Notes: generated by a model from the letters alone, not told the origin. Counted from the first letter of the stretch, positions 52,116 to 62,283 are shown. The stretch: DNA of 64,000 nucleotides from Ancylobacter gelatini (GCF_022601675.1 NZ_JAKVIL010000014.1:1-64000), one strand, 5' to 3'. Made by a program: numbers and translations.

Positions 52116-52952
52116 ATGCACCAGCCCGTCACCCTTCCCCATGCCCACAGCTTCGACCTCGCGGCTGGCGAGGGGCCGGCCTGGCGCATCTTCATCGCCG
52201 TGCCGCGCGAGACCCCGCCGCCGGGCGGCTTTCCGGTGCTCTATCTGCTCGACGCCAATGCCGGCTTCGCCACCCTCGTCGAGGCGCTGCGGCGTGGGGC
52301 GGAGCGTCCGCAGGGCACCGGCGTTACGCCGGCGGTGATCGTCGGCATCGGCTATCCCGCCGAGGGGGTCTATGACCGCGCCCGCCGCACCTTCGATTAT
52401 ACGGCGGGGCCGAGCGCCGAGGCGTCGCCGCCCGGGGGCGACGCGCGCGCGACTGGCGGGCGCGACGCCTTCCTCGCCTTTATCGAAGAGGTGTTGAAGC
52501 CGCGCATCGCTCGCGAATGCCCGGTCGATCCCGGCCGTCAGGCGCTCATCGGCCACTCGCTGGCCGGCTGGTTCGTGCTGGATGTGCTGTGCCGGAACAC
52601 GGCGTGCTTCCAGTCCTATGTCGCGATCAGCCCCTCGATCTGGTGGGACGAGCCCCGTCTTCTCGACGGGCTGGCGCATCTGGCGCGCGGGCCGCGCCGG
52701 CTCGCCGTCATGGTCGGTGAATGGGAGCAGCAGCTGGCGCCGTGGCAGCGGGGGCTGCCGCAATCCGCCGAGATGCTGGAGCGCCGGGCGCGCCGCGCCA
52801 TGGCCGACCGCGCGCGGGCGCTCTCCCAGGCGGCGGCGGAGGCGCTCGGGCCGCAGGCGCGGGTGGCGTTCACCCTGATGGCGGACGAGGACCACGCCTC
52901 GATCGTGCCGGCGGCAATGACGCGGGCGCTGCGCTTCGTCCTGCGGCCGTGA
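52116..52952 (+). CDS. Siderophore esterase, IroE/Fes-like alpha/beta hydrolase
   Basis: A 278-residue hydrolase. It has the esterase D-type order of IroE and BesA: PVLYLLDANAGFATLVEALR, the oxyanion region VIVGIGYPAEGVYDRARRTF, the nucleophile GHSLAGWFVLDVL (about residue 155), the SPSIWWDEPRLL strand, and the catalytic histidine in ADEDHASIVPA. Such enzymes cut the trilactone of enterobactin-type siderophores to free iron. No signal peptide is seen, so it probably acts in the cytoplasm after import. ATG 52116 is the most likely start; an ATG at 52041 is possible. Confidence 0.83.
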   Translation: MHQPVTLPHAHSFDLAAGEGPAWRIFIAVPRETPPPGGFPVLYLLDANAGFATLVEALRRGAERPQGTGVTPAVIVGIGYPAEGVYDRARRTFDYTAGPSAEASPPGGDARATGGRDAFLAFIEEVLKPRIARECPVDPGRQALIGHSLAGWFVLDVLCRNTACFQSYVAISPSIWWDEPRLLDGLAHLARGPRRLAVMVGEWEQQLAPWQRGLPQSAEMLERRARRAMADRARALSQAAAEALGPQARVAFTLMADEDHASIVPAAMTRALRFVLRP

Positions 52953-53079
52953 GGCGCGTTGCAGGACGGCGGCAGACGCGGCATGAGTGAGCGTCGCGTC
53001 TTGTCGTGGAGACGTGATTTGCCTTCCGGCCGGCGCGCAGTAGGTGTTGGCCTTCCCGAGCCGACAGGACTGCCGACCG

Positions 53080-53613
53080 ATGACCGACACCGTTTCCCCC
53101 ATGGCTTCCGCGACCCGTGCCGATGTGCGCAATCGTCAGGTCGCTGCGGCCTTGATCGTCGCCGCCGGTGCCGCCGGGGCGCTGGCGGGGGCGTGGTACT
53201 TCCAGCTCGTGGTTGGCCTCGCGCCGTGCCCGCTCTGCCTGGAGCAGCGCATTCCCTATTACATCGGCGTGCCGGTGGCGCTCGGCGCGATCGGGTTCGC
53301 GATGATCGGCCGGCAGGGACCGGCGCGGATGATGCTGGGGCTTGCTGCGATGCTGATGGCGCTTTCCGGCGCGCTCGCCGTCTATCACGCCGGCATTGAA
53401 TGGCAGTTATGGACCGGCCCGGTGGCGTGCTCGGGCTCCGGCCCGGTGACCGGGGGCGGCAATCTTCTGGATGCGTTGCAGACCGCCCATGTGGCGCGCT
53501 GCGACGAGGCGGCGTGGCGGCTCGCCGGCCTGTCGCTGGCCGGCTACAATGCGCTGATCGCGGCGTTCCTGACCGGCATCGCCATGTGGGGCGCGGCGGC
53601 GAAAAGCCGGTGA
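53080..53613 (+). CDS. dsbB: Disulfide bond formation protein DsbB
   Basis: A 177-residue four-helix inner-membrane quinone reductase that re-oxidises DsbA. The first active-site pair is in LAPCPLCLEQRIPYYIGV (CPLC). The second periplasmic loop carries two further cysteines (VACSGSG and VARCDEAAWR), as needed for the relay. The helices match the family, and ATG 53080 (MTDTVSP) starts a normal N terminus. It is single, ending 7 bases before the convergent HNH nuclease gene. Confidence 0.9.
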   Translation: MTDTVSPMASATRADVRNRQVAAALIVAAGAAGALAGAWYFQLVVGLAPCPLCLEQRIPYYIGVPVALGAIGFAMIGRQGPARMMLGLAAMLMALSGALAVYHAGIEWQLWTGPVACSGSGPVTGGGNLLDALQTAHVARCDEAAWRLAGLSLAGYNALIAAFLTGIAMWGAAAKSR

Positions 53614-53620
53614 GCGCGGC

Positions 53621-54217
53621 TCACGGGTCGAGCTCGGTGTCCCAGTACAGATAGTCGACCCAGCTATCGTGCAGATAGTTGGGCGGGAAATGCCGCCCGT
53701 TCTGGTGCAGGTCGAACACGGTGGGGTGGTAGGGCCGCTGGCGCGGGATCATCCGCGCTTCCGCGGGCATCATCCCGCCCTTCCTGAGGTTGCAGGGCGA
53801 ACAGGCGGCGACCACGTTCTCCCAGGTGGTCTGGCCGCCGCGCGAGCGCGGAATCACGTGATCGAAGGTCAATTCCTCGCGCGATTCGCAATACTGGCAG
53901 GTGAAGCGGTCGCGCAGGAACACGTTGAAGCGGGTGAAGGCGGGCTGGCGTGCCGGGCGGATGAAGGTCTTGAGCGAGACCACGCTCGGCAGCCGCATCT
54001 GGAAATTGGCGCTGGAGACCTGGCGCTCGTAATATTCGACGATGTTCACGCGATCGAGAAACACCGCCTTGATCGCGTCCTGCCAGGACCAGACCGAGAG
54101 CGGGTAATAGCTCAGAGGCCGGAAATCGGCATTGAGCACGAGGGCAGGCCAGGCACCTTGCGAGATGCCGTGCGAAACGCTTTGGGACACAGTCGCCGTC
54201 AAGCACTTGCTCCCCAT
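53621..54217 (-). CDS. HNH endonuclease family protein
   Basis: A protein of about 198 residues with a central HNH/zinc-binding domain: FTCQYCESREELTFDHVIPR, then SRGGQTTWENVVAACSPCNL. The N-terminal part, LVLNADFRPLSYYPLSVWSW followed by DAIKAVFLDRVNIVEYY, and the C-terminal NYLHDSWVDYLYWDTEL are highly conserved across Hyphomicrobiales. The role is unknown; its conservation suggests housekeeping DNA or RNA processing. The start is uncertain: ATG 54217 is used, but a TTG at 54202 has a GGGGAG site 7 bases upstream and may be the true start. Confidence 0.85.
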   Translation of the reverse strand: MGSKCLTATVSQSVSHGISQGAWPALVLNADFRPLSYYPLSVWSWQDAIKAVFLDRVNIVEYYERQVSSANFQMRLPSVVSLKTFIRPARQPAFTRFNVFLRDRFTCQYCESREELTFDHVIPRSRGGQTTWENVVAACSPCNLRKGGMMPAEARMIPRQRPYHPTVFDLHQNGRHFPPNYLHDSWVDYLYWDTELDP

Positions 54218-54332
54218 TTCTGGAGCGCCAGCCCGGCACATGGCGCCGCGCGACGCACGGCCATACTCTATATGTAGCGTGTCAGTCTTGTGAAGCGCCT
54301 GTATGAGCGGCGCGTGGTTCTGCGTGGCGCGG

Positions 54333-54995
54333 TCAGCCGCGCAGCACCTCGGACAGGAAGCGGCCAGCCAGCGTCACACCGGTCTGGTCGATGCCGTGGC
54401 CGAGGCCGTTCGACAGGTGCGCACGCACGTCGATGCCGCGCGCATCCAGCGTTTCCACGGCACGGGGCAGGGCGACCGGCGGGATCACCTCGTCGAGATC
54501 GCCATGGATCAGCAGTACCGGCGGGCGGCTGGTGATCTGCGCGTCCGCCGCCTCCAGCGCCGCGCCCTCGGGAACGACATGAATACCGGAAAAGCCGACA
54601 ATACCGGCCGGCGGGCGTTTGCGGCGCAGGCCGGTGTGCAGCGCCATCATCGTGCCCTGGCTGAAACCGACCAGAGCGAGCCGCGAATCATCGAGCCCCA
54701 GCCGCGCCAGCTCCGCATCGAGGAAGCCGTCGAGGGCGGCATGGGCGGACTGGACGCCGATCCATCGCTCGCGGTCGTTGCGCTCGACATAGGCGAACCA
54801 TTGCCGCCCGACCGGCGCTATTCCCAGCGGCTCGGGGGCGTGCGGGGAGACGAAGGCGGTGTCCGGCAGGCCGGTGGCCCAATAGTCGCCGAGGTCGATG
54901 AGGTCGCGCCCGTCGGCGCCATAGCCGTGCAGCAGCACCACCAGCGAGGTTGCCGGGCGGCCGGAGCGGGGGGCGAGGCGAGGTCCGTCCAGCAT
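54333..54995 (-). CDS. Alpha/beta hydrolase, carboxylesterase/phospholipase type
   Basis: A 220-residue cytoplasmic esterase of the carboxylesterase 2 group (YpfH/acyl-protein-thioesterase-like). The oxyanion motif is LVVLLHGYGADGRDLIDL, the nucleophile is LALVGFSQGTMMALHTGL (about residue 120), the aspartate is in VLLIHGDLDEVIP, and the histidine is in LGHGID. The start codon shares a base with the stop of the M23 peptidase gene, so they are co-translated. Substrate is unknown. Confidence 0.87.
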   Translation of the reverse strand: MLDGPRLAPRSGRPATSLVVLLHGYGADGRDLIDLGDYWATGLPDTAFVSPHAPEPLGIAPVGRQWFAYVERNDRERWIGVQSAHAALDGFLDAELARLGLDDSRLALVGFSQGTMMALHTGLRRKRPPAGIVGFSGIHVVPEGAALEAADAQITSRPPVLLIHGDLDEVIPPVALPRAVETLDARGIDVRAHLSNGLGHGIDQTGVTLAGRFLSEVLRG

Positions 54996-56965
54996 CAGTT
55001 GCTCGCGGTGCGCGCCGTGCCGGCGACCTTAGGCGCCGAGCCGCGGTTCAGCAGCGTGTCGATGCGCTCGCGCTCGTCCTCGAAGGCCGCGTAGATCTTA
55101 CCGTCCAGCGCGCGCCCGCGCGGCAGGCGGATGCGCATCGGATCGACGAAGCGTCCGTTCACCAGCACCTCGTAATGCAGGTGCGCGCCGGTGGAGAGGC
55201 CGGTCGAGCCGATATAGCCGATGAGCTGGCCCTGCCGCACCCGGACGCCCTCGCGGATACCCTTGGCGAAGCCGGACTGGTGCGAATAGGTGGTGACATA
55301 GCCGTTGGCGTGCTGGATCTCGATGCGGCGGCCATAGCCCGAGGTCCAGGCCGCCTTCTTGATCGTGCCATTGCCGGCGGCATAGATCGGGGTGCCGGTG
55401 CGGTCCGACCAGTCGACGCCGGAATGCAGGCGGCTATAGCCGAGGATCGGATGGCGGCGCATGCCGAAGCCGGAACGCAGCGTGCCGCCGGAGAGCGGCT
55501 TGCGGACCAGGAACTTCTTCGCGCTCTTGCCGCTGTCGTCATAGAAATCGACCAGCCCGTCATCCGGCGTCTGGTAGCGGTAATAACGCCGCTCCTCGCC
55601 GCCGACGGTCAGCCCGGCATAGATCACGCCGCCGGCGCCGCCGCTCTCGTCGGGTTCGAACAGCACCTCGAAGGAATCCCCGGTGCGCACGCGGCGCTGG
55701 AAGTCGACGTCGAAGGAATAGACGCGGATCAGGTTCTCGACCACCGGACGCGGCACGTCGTTGCGCAGCGCGGTCTCCCACAGGCTCTCATAGAGCGTGA
55801 TGCCGCTGCGGCCGCTGCCGTCCTCGTCGCTGTCATCCGGCGCGACGTCGGCGACCTGCATATCCGCCGGCTCCTGTACCGGCAGGAAGCGGCCGGTGTC
55901 GGAGAGCGCGACCGTGCCCTGATGCCCGCTGTCGCCGAATACCGCGACGCGCAGCGGGACCACGGTGCCGGCAGCCCCGGCATCCAGCAGCACATTGAGG
56001 CGCAGCCCCGCGGTGAGCGGGCCCTTGAGATCGCGCATGCTGAAGGCGTCGGAGGCCGCGCGGGCGGAGATTTCGGCGACGCCGAGATCCATCAGGATCG
56101 AGGTGATGGTGTCGCCCTTCTTGGCGACCACCGCGCGCTCCGACCAGTCATTGCCGCCGGATGCGTCCTGACCGGTCTTGTCGATCGTGTTCATATTGTC
56201 GGGTTGCGGCACGCCGTTCAGCGGGTCGGCCGCGCCGAACGCGGCATAGCCGAGCGCGCCGCCGAGGCTGGCCAGGGCAGGGGCGCCGGAATCGACCGTG
56301 GGCATGCCGAATTCGGCGGTCTCGCGCACCTTCATCAGCACGTCTTCCATCGGCAGCTCGCCGGCGAATTTGGTGCTGGGGGGCAGGCTGGCGAGGTCGC
56401 GCACCACGAGGGTGAGTTCGCCCGTCGGCTCGGCCTGCACGACCTCGTTATCCTTGGCGTTGACGGTCTCGGCGATGAGCTTGGCCGGATTGAAGCGGGG
56501 CACGTCGACCGACGCGCTGGTGACGGTCTGGGCGAGGTTGGACGCGACCTTGGTGACGGCGCGCACCTTGATGACCTCGCGGCCGCCTTCCTTGGATGCG
56601 GTCGACAGGCGCAGCGTCTGCTTGGCGCCGAAGCTCTCGGACAGCAGCGACATGCGGTCGCCCTTGCGGGCGACATTGGAGGGGCGCTCGCCCGCGGCCA
56701 ACGCGCCGCGCAGGGCCGAGCGCACCGTCTCGGGGCTCTGGGCAAAACGATATTCGCCGTCGAGCGCGGCGTAGACCGCACCGCCCATCAGCGCGGCACC
56801 GCAAATGCCGGTGAGCATGGTGGCCATCAGCCAGCGGATCGAGATGCGGCGGCGGTTGATCGGCTCCTCGGCATCGCCGTCGACGCCGAGCGGGGGCTCG
56901 TCGCCGAGGTCGAACGCCGCAGCGCGGGTGCGCCGCATGCCGATAGGTCCCCGCCTGCTCTCCAA
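54995..56965 (-). CDS. M23-family zinc metallopeptidase, membrane-anchored
   Basis: A 656-residue envelope hydrolase for peptidoglycan cross-bridges. One transmembrane helix lies at about residues 43-65 (LMATMLTGICGAALMGGAVY). A long periplasmic region follows, with a LysM-like stretch at about 275 (AVVAKKGDTITSILMDLGV). The peptidase domain (about 510-640) is complete: GFGMRRHPILGYSRLHSGVD has the first zinc ligands, and TGAHLHYEVLVNG has the HxH pair. It is related to MepM and similar morphogenesis factors. ATG 56938 is an alternative start. A 300-base gap with no gene separates it from the next gene. Confidence 0.9.
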   Translation of the reverse strand: MESRRGPIGMRRTRAAAFDLGDEPPLGVDGDAEEPINRRRISIRWLMATMLTGICGAALMGGAVYAALDGEYRFAQSPETVRSALRGALAAGERPSNVARKGDRMSLLSESFGAKQTLRLSTASKEGGREVIKVRAVTKVASNLAQTVTSASVDVPRFNPAKLIAETVNAKDNEVVQAEPTGELTLVVRDLASLPPSTKFAGELPMEDVLMKVRETAEFGMPTVDSGAPALASLGGALGYAAFGAADPLNGVPQPDNMNTIDKTGQDASGGNDWSERAVVAKKGDTITSILMDLGVAEISARAASDAFSMRDLKGPLTAGLRLNVLLDAGAAGTVVPLRVAVFGDSGHQGTVALSDTGRFLPVQEPADMQVADVAPDDSDEDGSGRSGITLYESLWETALRNDVPRPVVENLIRVYSFDVDFQRRVRTGDSFEVLFEPDESGGAGGVIYAGLTVGGEERRYYRYQTPDDGLVDFYDDSGKSAKKFLVRKPLSGGTLRSGFGMRRHPILGYSRLHSGVDWSDRTGTPIYAAGNGTIKKAAWTSGYGRRIEIQHANGYVTTYSHQSGFAKGIREGVRVRQGQLIGYIGSTGLSTGAHLHYEVLVNGRFVDPMRIRLPRGRALDGKIYAAFEDERERIDTLLNRGSAPKVAGTARTASN

Positions 56966-57264
56966 GTCGATCCCCGTCTTCGCGGCGCCCTGTCCGTCGC
57001 CGGTCGTGCCGACCGGCCGGACGCCTTGTTCACCCGATGCCGGGCGGCTCGTGATCCGCCGACCGGCGGAGGCGGCCCGATTTCAGCCGGATACCGTCCG
57101 CCGCGAACCGGCCGGACGATGCCGGCTGTGGCCGGTGCCGTCAACCTCGGGATGGCGCGCGCGAATCTCCATCGCGCCCATCCCGGACCGTTCAGGCCGA
57201 TGTAAAGCGGCGGCTCGCGGCGAAAGCAAGGCAGGGGGACCAAATCGCCAGAAAGCGGCGGGCG

Positions 57265-58500
57265 TCACGGCTGCGCGCTGGCGGTGCGGCGCAGCGGCGA
57301 GGGAAGCGGCAGGGGCACCGGCACCGGCGCCGGTGTCGACGTCTGCGAAGGCCCCAGCGCGGTGCGCCAGGCCTCGGCATAGTCCGGCTCCCTCGCCAGC
57401 GGCTGGAGCGCCGCCGGCGCAGCGCTCGACACCGGGGTCGCCGTGACGGTCATCCCCGCCGGTGCGCCCGTGGGAGCGAAGGCGGTGACCGGAGAGGCGG
57501 GGAGGGGGGGCGGGCTCGCACCGGCGATCTCGACGCCAGCGGGAGCGCCGCCATATTGCTTGAAGAACGACCAGATCTCTTCCGGCGCATCGAGCCCGGA
57601 GCGGCGCGGGCCGAGCAGCACCGAAGCGAGAGCGTCCACGGCATCAACCGACTGGGCGGGGGGCTGGTGCCCGCCGGCGATCTCGTAATAGGCGACGCTC
57701 GCGCCGTCCTTGCAGTCGCCCCAGCGCGTGATTCGGGTATGGGGCTTGGTGGCGATCTGCGGGGCGCCACAGCCGTCGATCCGGGCGAACAGCGCCGCGC
57801 TTTCATCGGCCGACATCAGCCGGGCGCCGGGGGTCGGGCGACCGAACATCGGAACGATGGGATCATAAGTGCCGTTCATCATCAGGATCGGCACCGGGCG
57901 CGCCGGCTTGCAGCTTTCGGCATAGCCCACCGGCACCGTCATCATCATGGTCGCGAAGGCTGCGAAGCGCTCGGCGTGGCGGCAGGCCATGAAGGCGGTG
58001 AGGAAGCCGCCATTGGAGAAGCCCATGAGATAGGCGCGCGAGGCATCCACGCGCCCTTCGGCCTCCAGCGTGTCCAGCACGGACAGCACGAACTGGGCAT
58101 CGTCGCGCTTGTACAGCAGCGGGATGAAGCCGGCGATCGAGGAGCGCCCGTCGTTCCAGAGCAGGTTGAGCCCCTTGGGATAGGCGACGATGAAGCCCTC
58201 GCGGTCGGCGATGGCGTCGAGGTCGAGATAGCGCTGCATGGTCGAGGCGGGCTGGAGCGCGCCATGAAGCGCGATCACCAGCGGCCGGGGGCCGGGCGGC
58301 AGCTGCTTGGGCACATGCAGGATATATTCACGCTGCATGCCGCCGACCGCGATCGTGCGTTCCTGGGCGGCGAGAGGTGCGGACACGGCGAAGAGGACAG
58401 CGAAAGCCGCGAGCAACAATGCGCTCAGCAGGACGCAGGGTTTCGCGTTTTGCATGCTTGATGCAGCCTCGATACGCCGGAACGCGGGCGATGCCTTCAT
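57265..58500 (-). CDS. Exported PHB-depolymerase-type esterase (LpqC-like)
   Basis: A 411-residue secreted esterase. After the leader (signal segment VLLSALLLAAFAVLFAVSAP) the catalytic domain has PLVIALHGALQPASTMQRYL, YPKGLNLLWNDGR, the nucleophile AYLMGFSNGGFLTAFMACRH, the aspartate in MNGTYDPIVP, and the histidine in AGGHQPPAQS. The last 100 residues are Pro/Ala-rich and without a domain. ATG 58500 (MKASPAF) has a TGAGG site 7 bases before it; ATG 58455 would give a more usual signal peptide. The natural substrate may be a polyester or feruloyl ester. Confidence 0.82.
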   Translation of the reverse strand: MKASPAFRRIEAASSMQNAKPCVLLSALLLAAFAVLFAVSAPLAAQERTIAVGGMQREYILHVPKQLPPGPRPLVIALHGALQPASTMQRYLDLDAIADREGFIVAYPKGLNLLWNDGRSSIAGFIPLLYKRDDAQFVLSVLDTLEAEGRVDASRAYLMGFSNGGFLTAFMACRHAERFAAFATMMMTVPVGYAESCKPARPVPILMMNGTYDPIVPMFGRPTPGARLMSADESAALFARIDGCGAPQIATKPHTRITRWGDCKDGASVAYYEIAGGHQPPAQSVDAVDALASVLLGPRRSGLDAPEEIWSFFKQYGGAPAGVEIAGASPPPLPASPVTAFAPTGAPAGMTVTATPVSSAAPAALQPLAREPDYAEAWRTALGPSQTSTPAPVPVPLPLPSPLRRTASAQP

Positions 58501-58733
58501 AAACCGCCTCATTTCGCCAATTAAAAGGCAAGATGGTTAACAGCCCGTCATCGCCTGCCACTAAAGGCGAAACATGCCAAGGGGGCTGCTCATCGCGCCG
58601 GCCTTGGGATAGGGTGCGGCCGCTGCGGTGCACCTGAACATTTGTGCCGTGCAATCGATAGGCGTCGCCTTTGGAATGATTGCGAACTGCAATCGTTTGG
58701 GTTACGCACACCACATATTCTTCAGGACTCAGG

Positions 58734-59135
58734 ATGTCCGACATGGCAGGCGCGGCCCAGCGGCCCCTTTCCCCGCATCTCCAGATTTACCGTCCGATGC
58801 TCACGATGATGATGTCCATCGTGCACCGCATCACGGGAGTCGCGCTCTATTTCGGCACGGCGCTGCTGGTCATCTGGCTGGTGGCCGTCGCCAGCACCAC
58901 GAAATCGTTCGATGCCGTGAACGGCCTCTACGGCAGCTGGTTCGGGCTGATCGTGCTGGTCGGCTATAGCTGGGCGCTGATCCATCATCTGCTCGGCGGG
59001 CTGCGCCACTTCGTGTGGGACACCGGCGCCGGCTTCGGCCCGGAGGCGCGCGAACTGCTCGCCAAGCTCACCATCGGTGGCTCCATCGCGCTGACGATCC
59101 TCTTGTGGATCGCGATCTTTCTGATGAAGGGCTGA
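58734..59135 (+). CDS. sdhC: Succinate dehydrogenase cytochrome b556 subunit
   Basis: A 133-residue membrane subunit that helps hold haem b and the ubiquinone site of complex II. PLSPHLQIYRPMLTMMMSIV and HRITGVALYFGT are the family signature, and SWALIHHLLGGLRHFVWDTG gives the haem-ligand histidine. Three helices. ATG 58734 (MSDMAGA) has an AGGACTCAGG stretch before it. It is the first gene of the sdhCDAB operon, with 3 bases to sdhD. Confidence 0.95.
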   Translation: MSDMAGAAQRPLSPHLQIYRPMLTMMMSIVHRITGVALYFGTALLVIWLVAVASTTKSFDAVNGLYGSWFGLIVLVGYSWALIHHLLGGLRHFVWDTGAGFGPEARELLAKLTIGGSIALTILLWIAIFLMKG

Positions 59136-59138
59136 GCC

Positions 59139-59537
59139 ATGAGCGGACCGTCGAACTCCTCGATGCTCACCCCGCGCCGGCGCGTCGCCGGCCTTGGCTC
59201 GGCGCGCTCGGGCACCGGGCATTTCTGGCTGCAGCGCGTGACCGCGCTCGCCAATGTCCCGCTGGTCCTGCTTTCGCTCGCCATCATCATCTGCGTTGCC
59301 GGCGAGGACCACGGATTCGTGCTCGAAGTGCTCGGCAACCCGGTGGTGGCGATCATCCTGCTGCTGACGCTGCTCTCCGTGGTGTTCCACATGCGCCTCG
59401 GCATGCAGATCGTGATCGAGGACTATGTGCACGCAGAGGGCTGCAAGGTCCTCTGTCTCATCGCCAATACCTTCTTCACGGTGGCGGTCGGCTGTGCCGG
59501 CGCTTTCGCCATCCTCAAGATCAGCTTCGGAGGCTGA
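59139..59537 (+). CDS. sdhD: Succinate dehydrogenase membrane anchor subunit
   Basis: A 132-residue subunit with three helices. The start RRRVAGLGSARSGTGHFWLQ and RVTALANVPLVLLSL are typical for alphaproteobacteria. The helix HMRLGMQIVIEDYVHAEGCK carries the conserved histidine and the quinone-site DY. It is 3 bases from sdhC and 3 bases from sdhA. Confidence 0.94.
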   Translation: MSGPSNSSMLTPRRRVAGLGSARSGTGHFWLQRVTALANVPLVLLSLAIIICVAGEDHGFVLEVLGNPVVAIILLLTLLSVVFHMRLGMQIVIEDYVHAEGCKVLCLIANTFFTVAVGCAGAFAILKISFGG

Positions 59538-59540
59538 ACG

Positions 59541-61385
59541 ATGGCCGGACCCACTGCCACCAACGGCGCGGCGAACGGCTCCTCGGCGAGCCGCTGGGAC
59601 GCTTATCCGATCATTGATCACACCTATGACGTGGTGGTCGTCGGTGCCGGCGGCGCCGGCCTGCGCGCGGTCGTGGGCTGCTCGGAGGCCGGGCTGCGCA
59701 CCGCCTGCGTGACCAAGGTGTTCCCGACCCGCTCGCACACCGTCGCGGCACAGGGCGGCATCGCCGCCTCGCTCGGCAACATGGGCACGGATGACTGGCG
59801 CTTCCACATGTACGACACCGTGAAGGGGTCGGACTGGCTGGGCGACCAGGACGCCATCGAATATCTCGTGCGCCACGCCCCCGCGGCGGTCTACGAGCTG
59901 GAGCACTGGGGCGTGCCGTTCTCGCGCACCGAGGAAGGCCGCATCTACCAGCGCCCGTTCGGCGGCATGACGGTGGACTATGGCAAGAGCCCGGCGCAGC
60001 GCACCTGCGCCGCCGCCGACCGCACCGGCCACGCCATCCTGCACACGCTCTACGGCGCCGCGCTGAAGCACTCGGCCGAGTTCTTCATCGAGTATTTCGC
60101 GCTCGACCTGATCATGGACGATGAAGGCCGCTGCGTCGGCATGATCGCCCTGAAGATGGACGACGGCACGCTGCACCGCTTCCGCTCGCAGATGGTCATT
60201 CTGGCCACCGGCGGCTATGGCCGCGCCTATTTCTCCGCGACCAGCGCCCACACCTGTACCGGCGACGGCAACGCCATGGTGCTGCGCGCGGGCCTGCCAC
60301 TGCAGGACATGGAGTTCGTGCAGTTCCACCCGACTGGCATTTACGGCTCGGGCTGCCTGATCACCGAGGGCGCGCGCGGCGAGGGCGGCTACCTCACCAA
60401 TTCCGAGGGCGAGCGTTTCATGGAGCGCTACGCGCCCTCTGCCAAGGACCTCGCCTCGCGCGACGTGGTGTCCCGTTCGATGACGATGGAAATCCGCGAG
60501 GGGCGCGGCGTCGGCAAGAACAAGGACCACATCTACCTGCACCTCGACCATCTCGACCCGGCGATCCTGCATGAGCGCCTGCCGGGCATCTCCGAGAGCG
60601 CCAAGATCTTCGCCGGCGTCGATCTCACCAAGGAGCCGATCCCGGTGCTGCCGACCGTGCATTACAACATGGGCGGCATCCCGACCAACTTCCACGGCGA
60701 GGTGGTGACCAAGAAGGACGGCAACCCGGACCATGTGGTGCCGGGCCTGATGGCGGTGGGCGAATGCGCCTGCGTCTCCATCCACGGCGCCAACCGCCTC
60801 GGCTCCAACTCGCTGACCGATCTCGTGGTGTTCGGCCGCGCGGCCGCTCTGCGCTGCGCCGATATCCTGACCCCCGGCGAGAAGCAGCGCGAACTGGCGA
60901 AGACCGCGAGCGACGCCGCCATCGCGCGCCTCGACCGCTTCCGCAACGCCAAGGGCTCGACCCCGACCGCGGAACTGCGCCTCTCGATGCAGAAGGTCAT
61001 GCAGAACAACTGCGCGGTCTACCGCACCGGCGAGGTGCTGGAAGAGGGCCGCAAGCTGATCGCCGACGTGTTCGCCGGTACCGACGACATCGACGTCACC
61101 GACCGCTCGCTGGTGTGGAACTCCGATCTCATCGAGACGCTGGAATACGACAACCTGATCTGCCTCGCGACCGTGACCATGGAAAGCGCGGCCGCCCGCA
61201 CCGAGAGCCGCGGCGCCCATGCCCGCGAGGACTTCCCCGAGCGCGACGACGCGCAATGGATGAAGCACACGCTGGCTTTCGTGGATTTCGAGACGCGCTC
61301 CGTCTCCCTCGACGATCGCCCGGTGCACACCTACACGCTGTCGAACGACATCCAGTACATCGAGCCGCGCAAGCGCGTGTACTGA
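59541..61385 (+). CDS. sdhA: Succinate dehydrogenase flavoprotein subunit
   Basis: The 614-residue flavoprotein that oxidises succinate to fumarate. FAD-binding starts at [17 protein letters not shown]. The covalent FAD histidine is in [20 protein letters not shown]. Catalytic arginine and histidine regions appear in [20 protein letters not shown] and [16 protein letters not shown], and [18 protein letters not shown] is in its normal place. Length and order match the family. The 60 bases to sdhB contain its ribosome site. Confidence 0.97.
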   Translation: MAGPTATNGAANGSSASRWDAYPIIDHTYDVVVVGAGGAGLRAVVGCSEAGLRTACVTKVFPTRSHTVAAQGGIAASLGNMGTDDWRFHMYDTVKGSDWLGDQDAIEYLVRHAPAAVYELEHWGVPFSRTEEGRIYQRPFGGMTVDYGKSPAQRTCAAADRTGHAILHTLYGAALKHSAEFFIEYFALDLIMDDEGRCVGMIALKMDDGTLHRFRSQMVILATGGYGRAYFSATSAHTCTGDGNAMVLRAGLPLQDMEFVQFHPTGIYGSGCLITEGARGEGGYLTNSEGERFMERYAPSAKDLASRDVVSRSMTMEIREGRGVGKNKDHIYLHLDHLDPAILHERLPGISESAKIFAGVDLTKEPIPVLPTVHYNMGGIPTNFHGEVVTKKDGNPDHVVPGLMAVGECACVSIHGANRLGSNSLTDLVVFGRAAALRCADILTPGEKQRELAKTASDAAIARLDRFRNAKGSTPTAELRLSMQKVMQNNCAVYRTGEVLEEGRKLIADVFAGTDDIDVTDRSLVWNSDLIETLEYDNLICLATVTMESAAARTESRGAHAREDFPERDDAQWMKHTLAFVDFETRSVSLDDRPVHTYTLSNDIQYIEPRKRVY

Positions 61386-61445
61386 GCCCGCGTTTAACGA
61401 ACTTCCCGCCCTGTCCGGGGACGGCGACCGAGGACGAAGGCCGAC

Positions 61446-62228
61446 ATGGTCCAGCTCACGCTTCCGAAGAACTCGCAGCTCGTGGAAGGCAAGGTGTGGC
61501 CGAAGCCCGAAGGGGCGAACCGGCTCACCGAGTACCGCATCTATCGCTGGAACCCGGATGACGGGGTGAACCCGCATGTCGACACCTATTATGTCGACCG
61601 CGACGATTGCGGGCCGATGGTGCTGGACGGCCTCATCTACATCAAGAACACCATCGACCCGACGCTGACCTTCCGCCGCTCCTGCCGCGAGGGCATCTGC
61701 GGCTCCTGCGCGATGAACATCGACGGCACCAACACGCTGGCCTGCCTCAAGAGCATGGACGACGTGACGGCCAAGTCGGTGAACGTCTATCCGCTGCCGC
61801 ATATGCCGGTGGTGAAGGACCTGGTGCCCGACCTCACCCAGTTCTATGCCCAGCACGCCTCTGTGGAGCCCTGGCTGCATACCCAGACGCCCTCGCCGGA
61901 GAAGGAATGGCCGCAGGCGCGCGCCGACCGCGAGAAATTGGACGGGCTCTATGAGTGCATCCTGTGCGCCTGTTGCTCGACCTCGTGCCCGAGCTACTGG
62001 TGGAACGGCGACCGCTATCTCGGCCCGGCGGCGCTGCTGCAGGCCTATCGCTGGCTGATCGATTCCCGCGACGAGGCCACCGGCGACCGGCTGGACGACC
62101 TCGAAGACCCGTTCCGGCTCTATCGCTGCCACACCATCATGAACTGCGCCAAGGCCTGCCCAAAGGGGCTGAACCCGGCCAAGGCGATCGCCGAGATCAA
62201 GAAGATGATGGTCGCCCGCCAGTTCTGA
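61446..62228 (+). CDS. sdhB: Succinate dehydrogenase iron-sulfur subunit
   Basis: The 260-residue subunit that passes electrons from FAD to ubiquinone. The 2Fe-2S site is [18 protein letters not shown] with the later CLKSM cysteine. The 4Fe-4S site is [20 protein letters not shown], and the 3Fe-4S site is [20 protein letters not shown]. The C terminus KKMMVARQF matches alphaproteobacterial forms. An intrinsic terminator follows. Confidence 0.97.
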   Translation: MVQLTLPKNSQLVEGKVWPKPEGANRLTEYRIYRWNPDDGVNPHVDTYYVDRDDCGPMVLDGLIYIKNTIDPTLTFRRSCREGICGSCAMNIDGTNTLACLKSMDDVTAKSVNVYPLPHMPVVKDLVPDLTQFYAQHASVEPWLHTQTPSPEKEWPQARADREKLDGLYECILCACCSTSCPSYWWNGDRYLGPAALLQAYRWLIDSRDEATGDRLDDLEDPFRLYRCHTIMNCAKACPKGLNPAKAIAEIKKMMVARQF

Positions 62229-62255
62229 GGCGGCGCCACCCGCCAATCCGACGTC

Positions 62256-62283
62256 ATGGCCGGGCTTCTGTCCCGGCCATTTT
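62256..62283 (+). terminator. Intrinsic terminator of the sdh operon
   Basis: A 9-base stem (atggccggg/cccggccat) with a 7-base loop, followed by tttcgttt. It lies 27 bases after the sdhB stop and separates sdhCDAB from gluQRS. Confidence 0.8.

Noticed and set aside
54950-57205. A 751-codon plus-strand frame over the M23 peptidase gene
   Set aside because: Antisense shadow; the M23 frame has clear zinc-site motifs and a membrane anchor.
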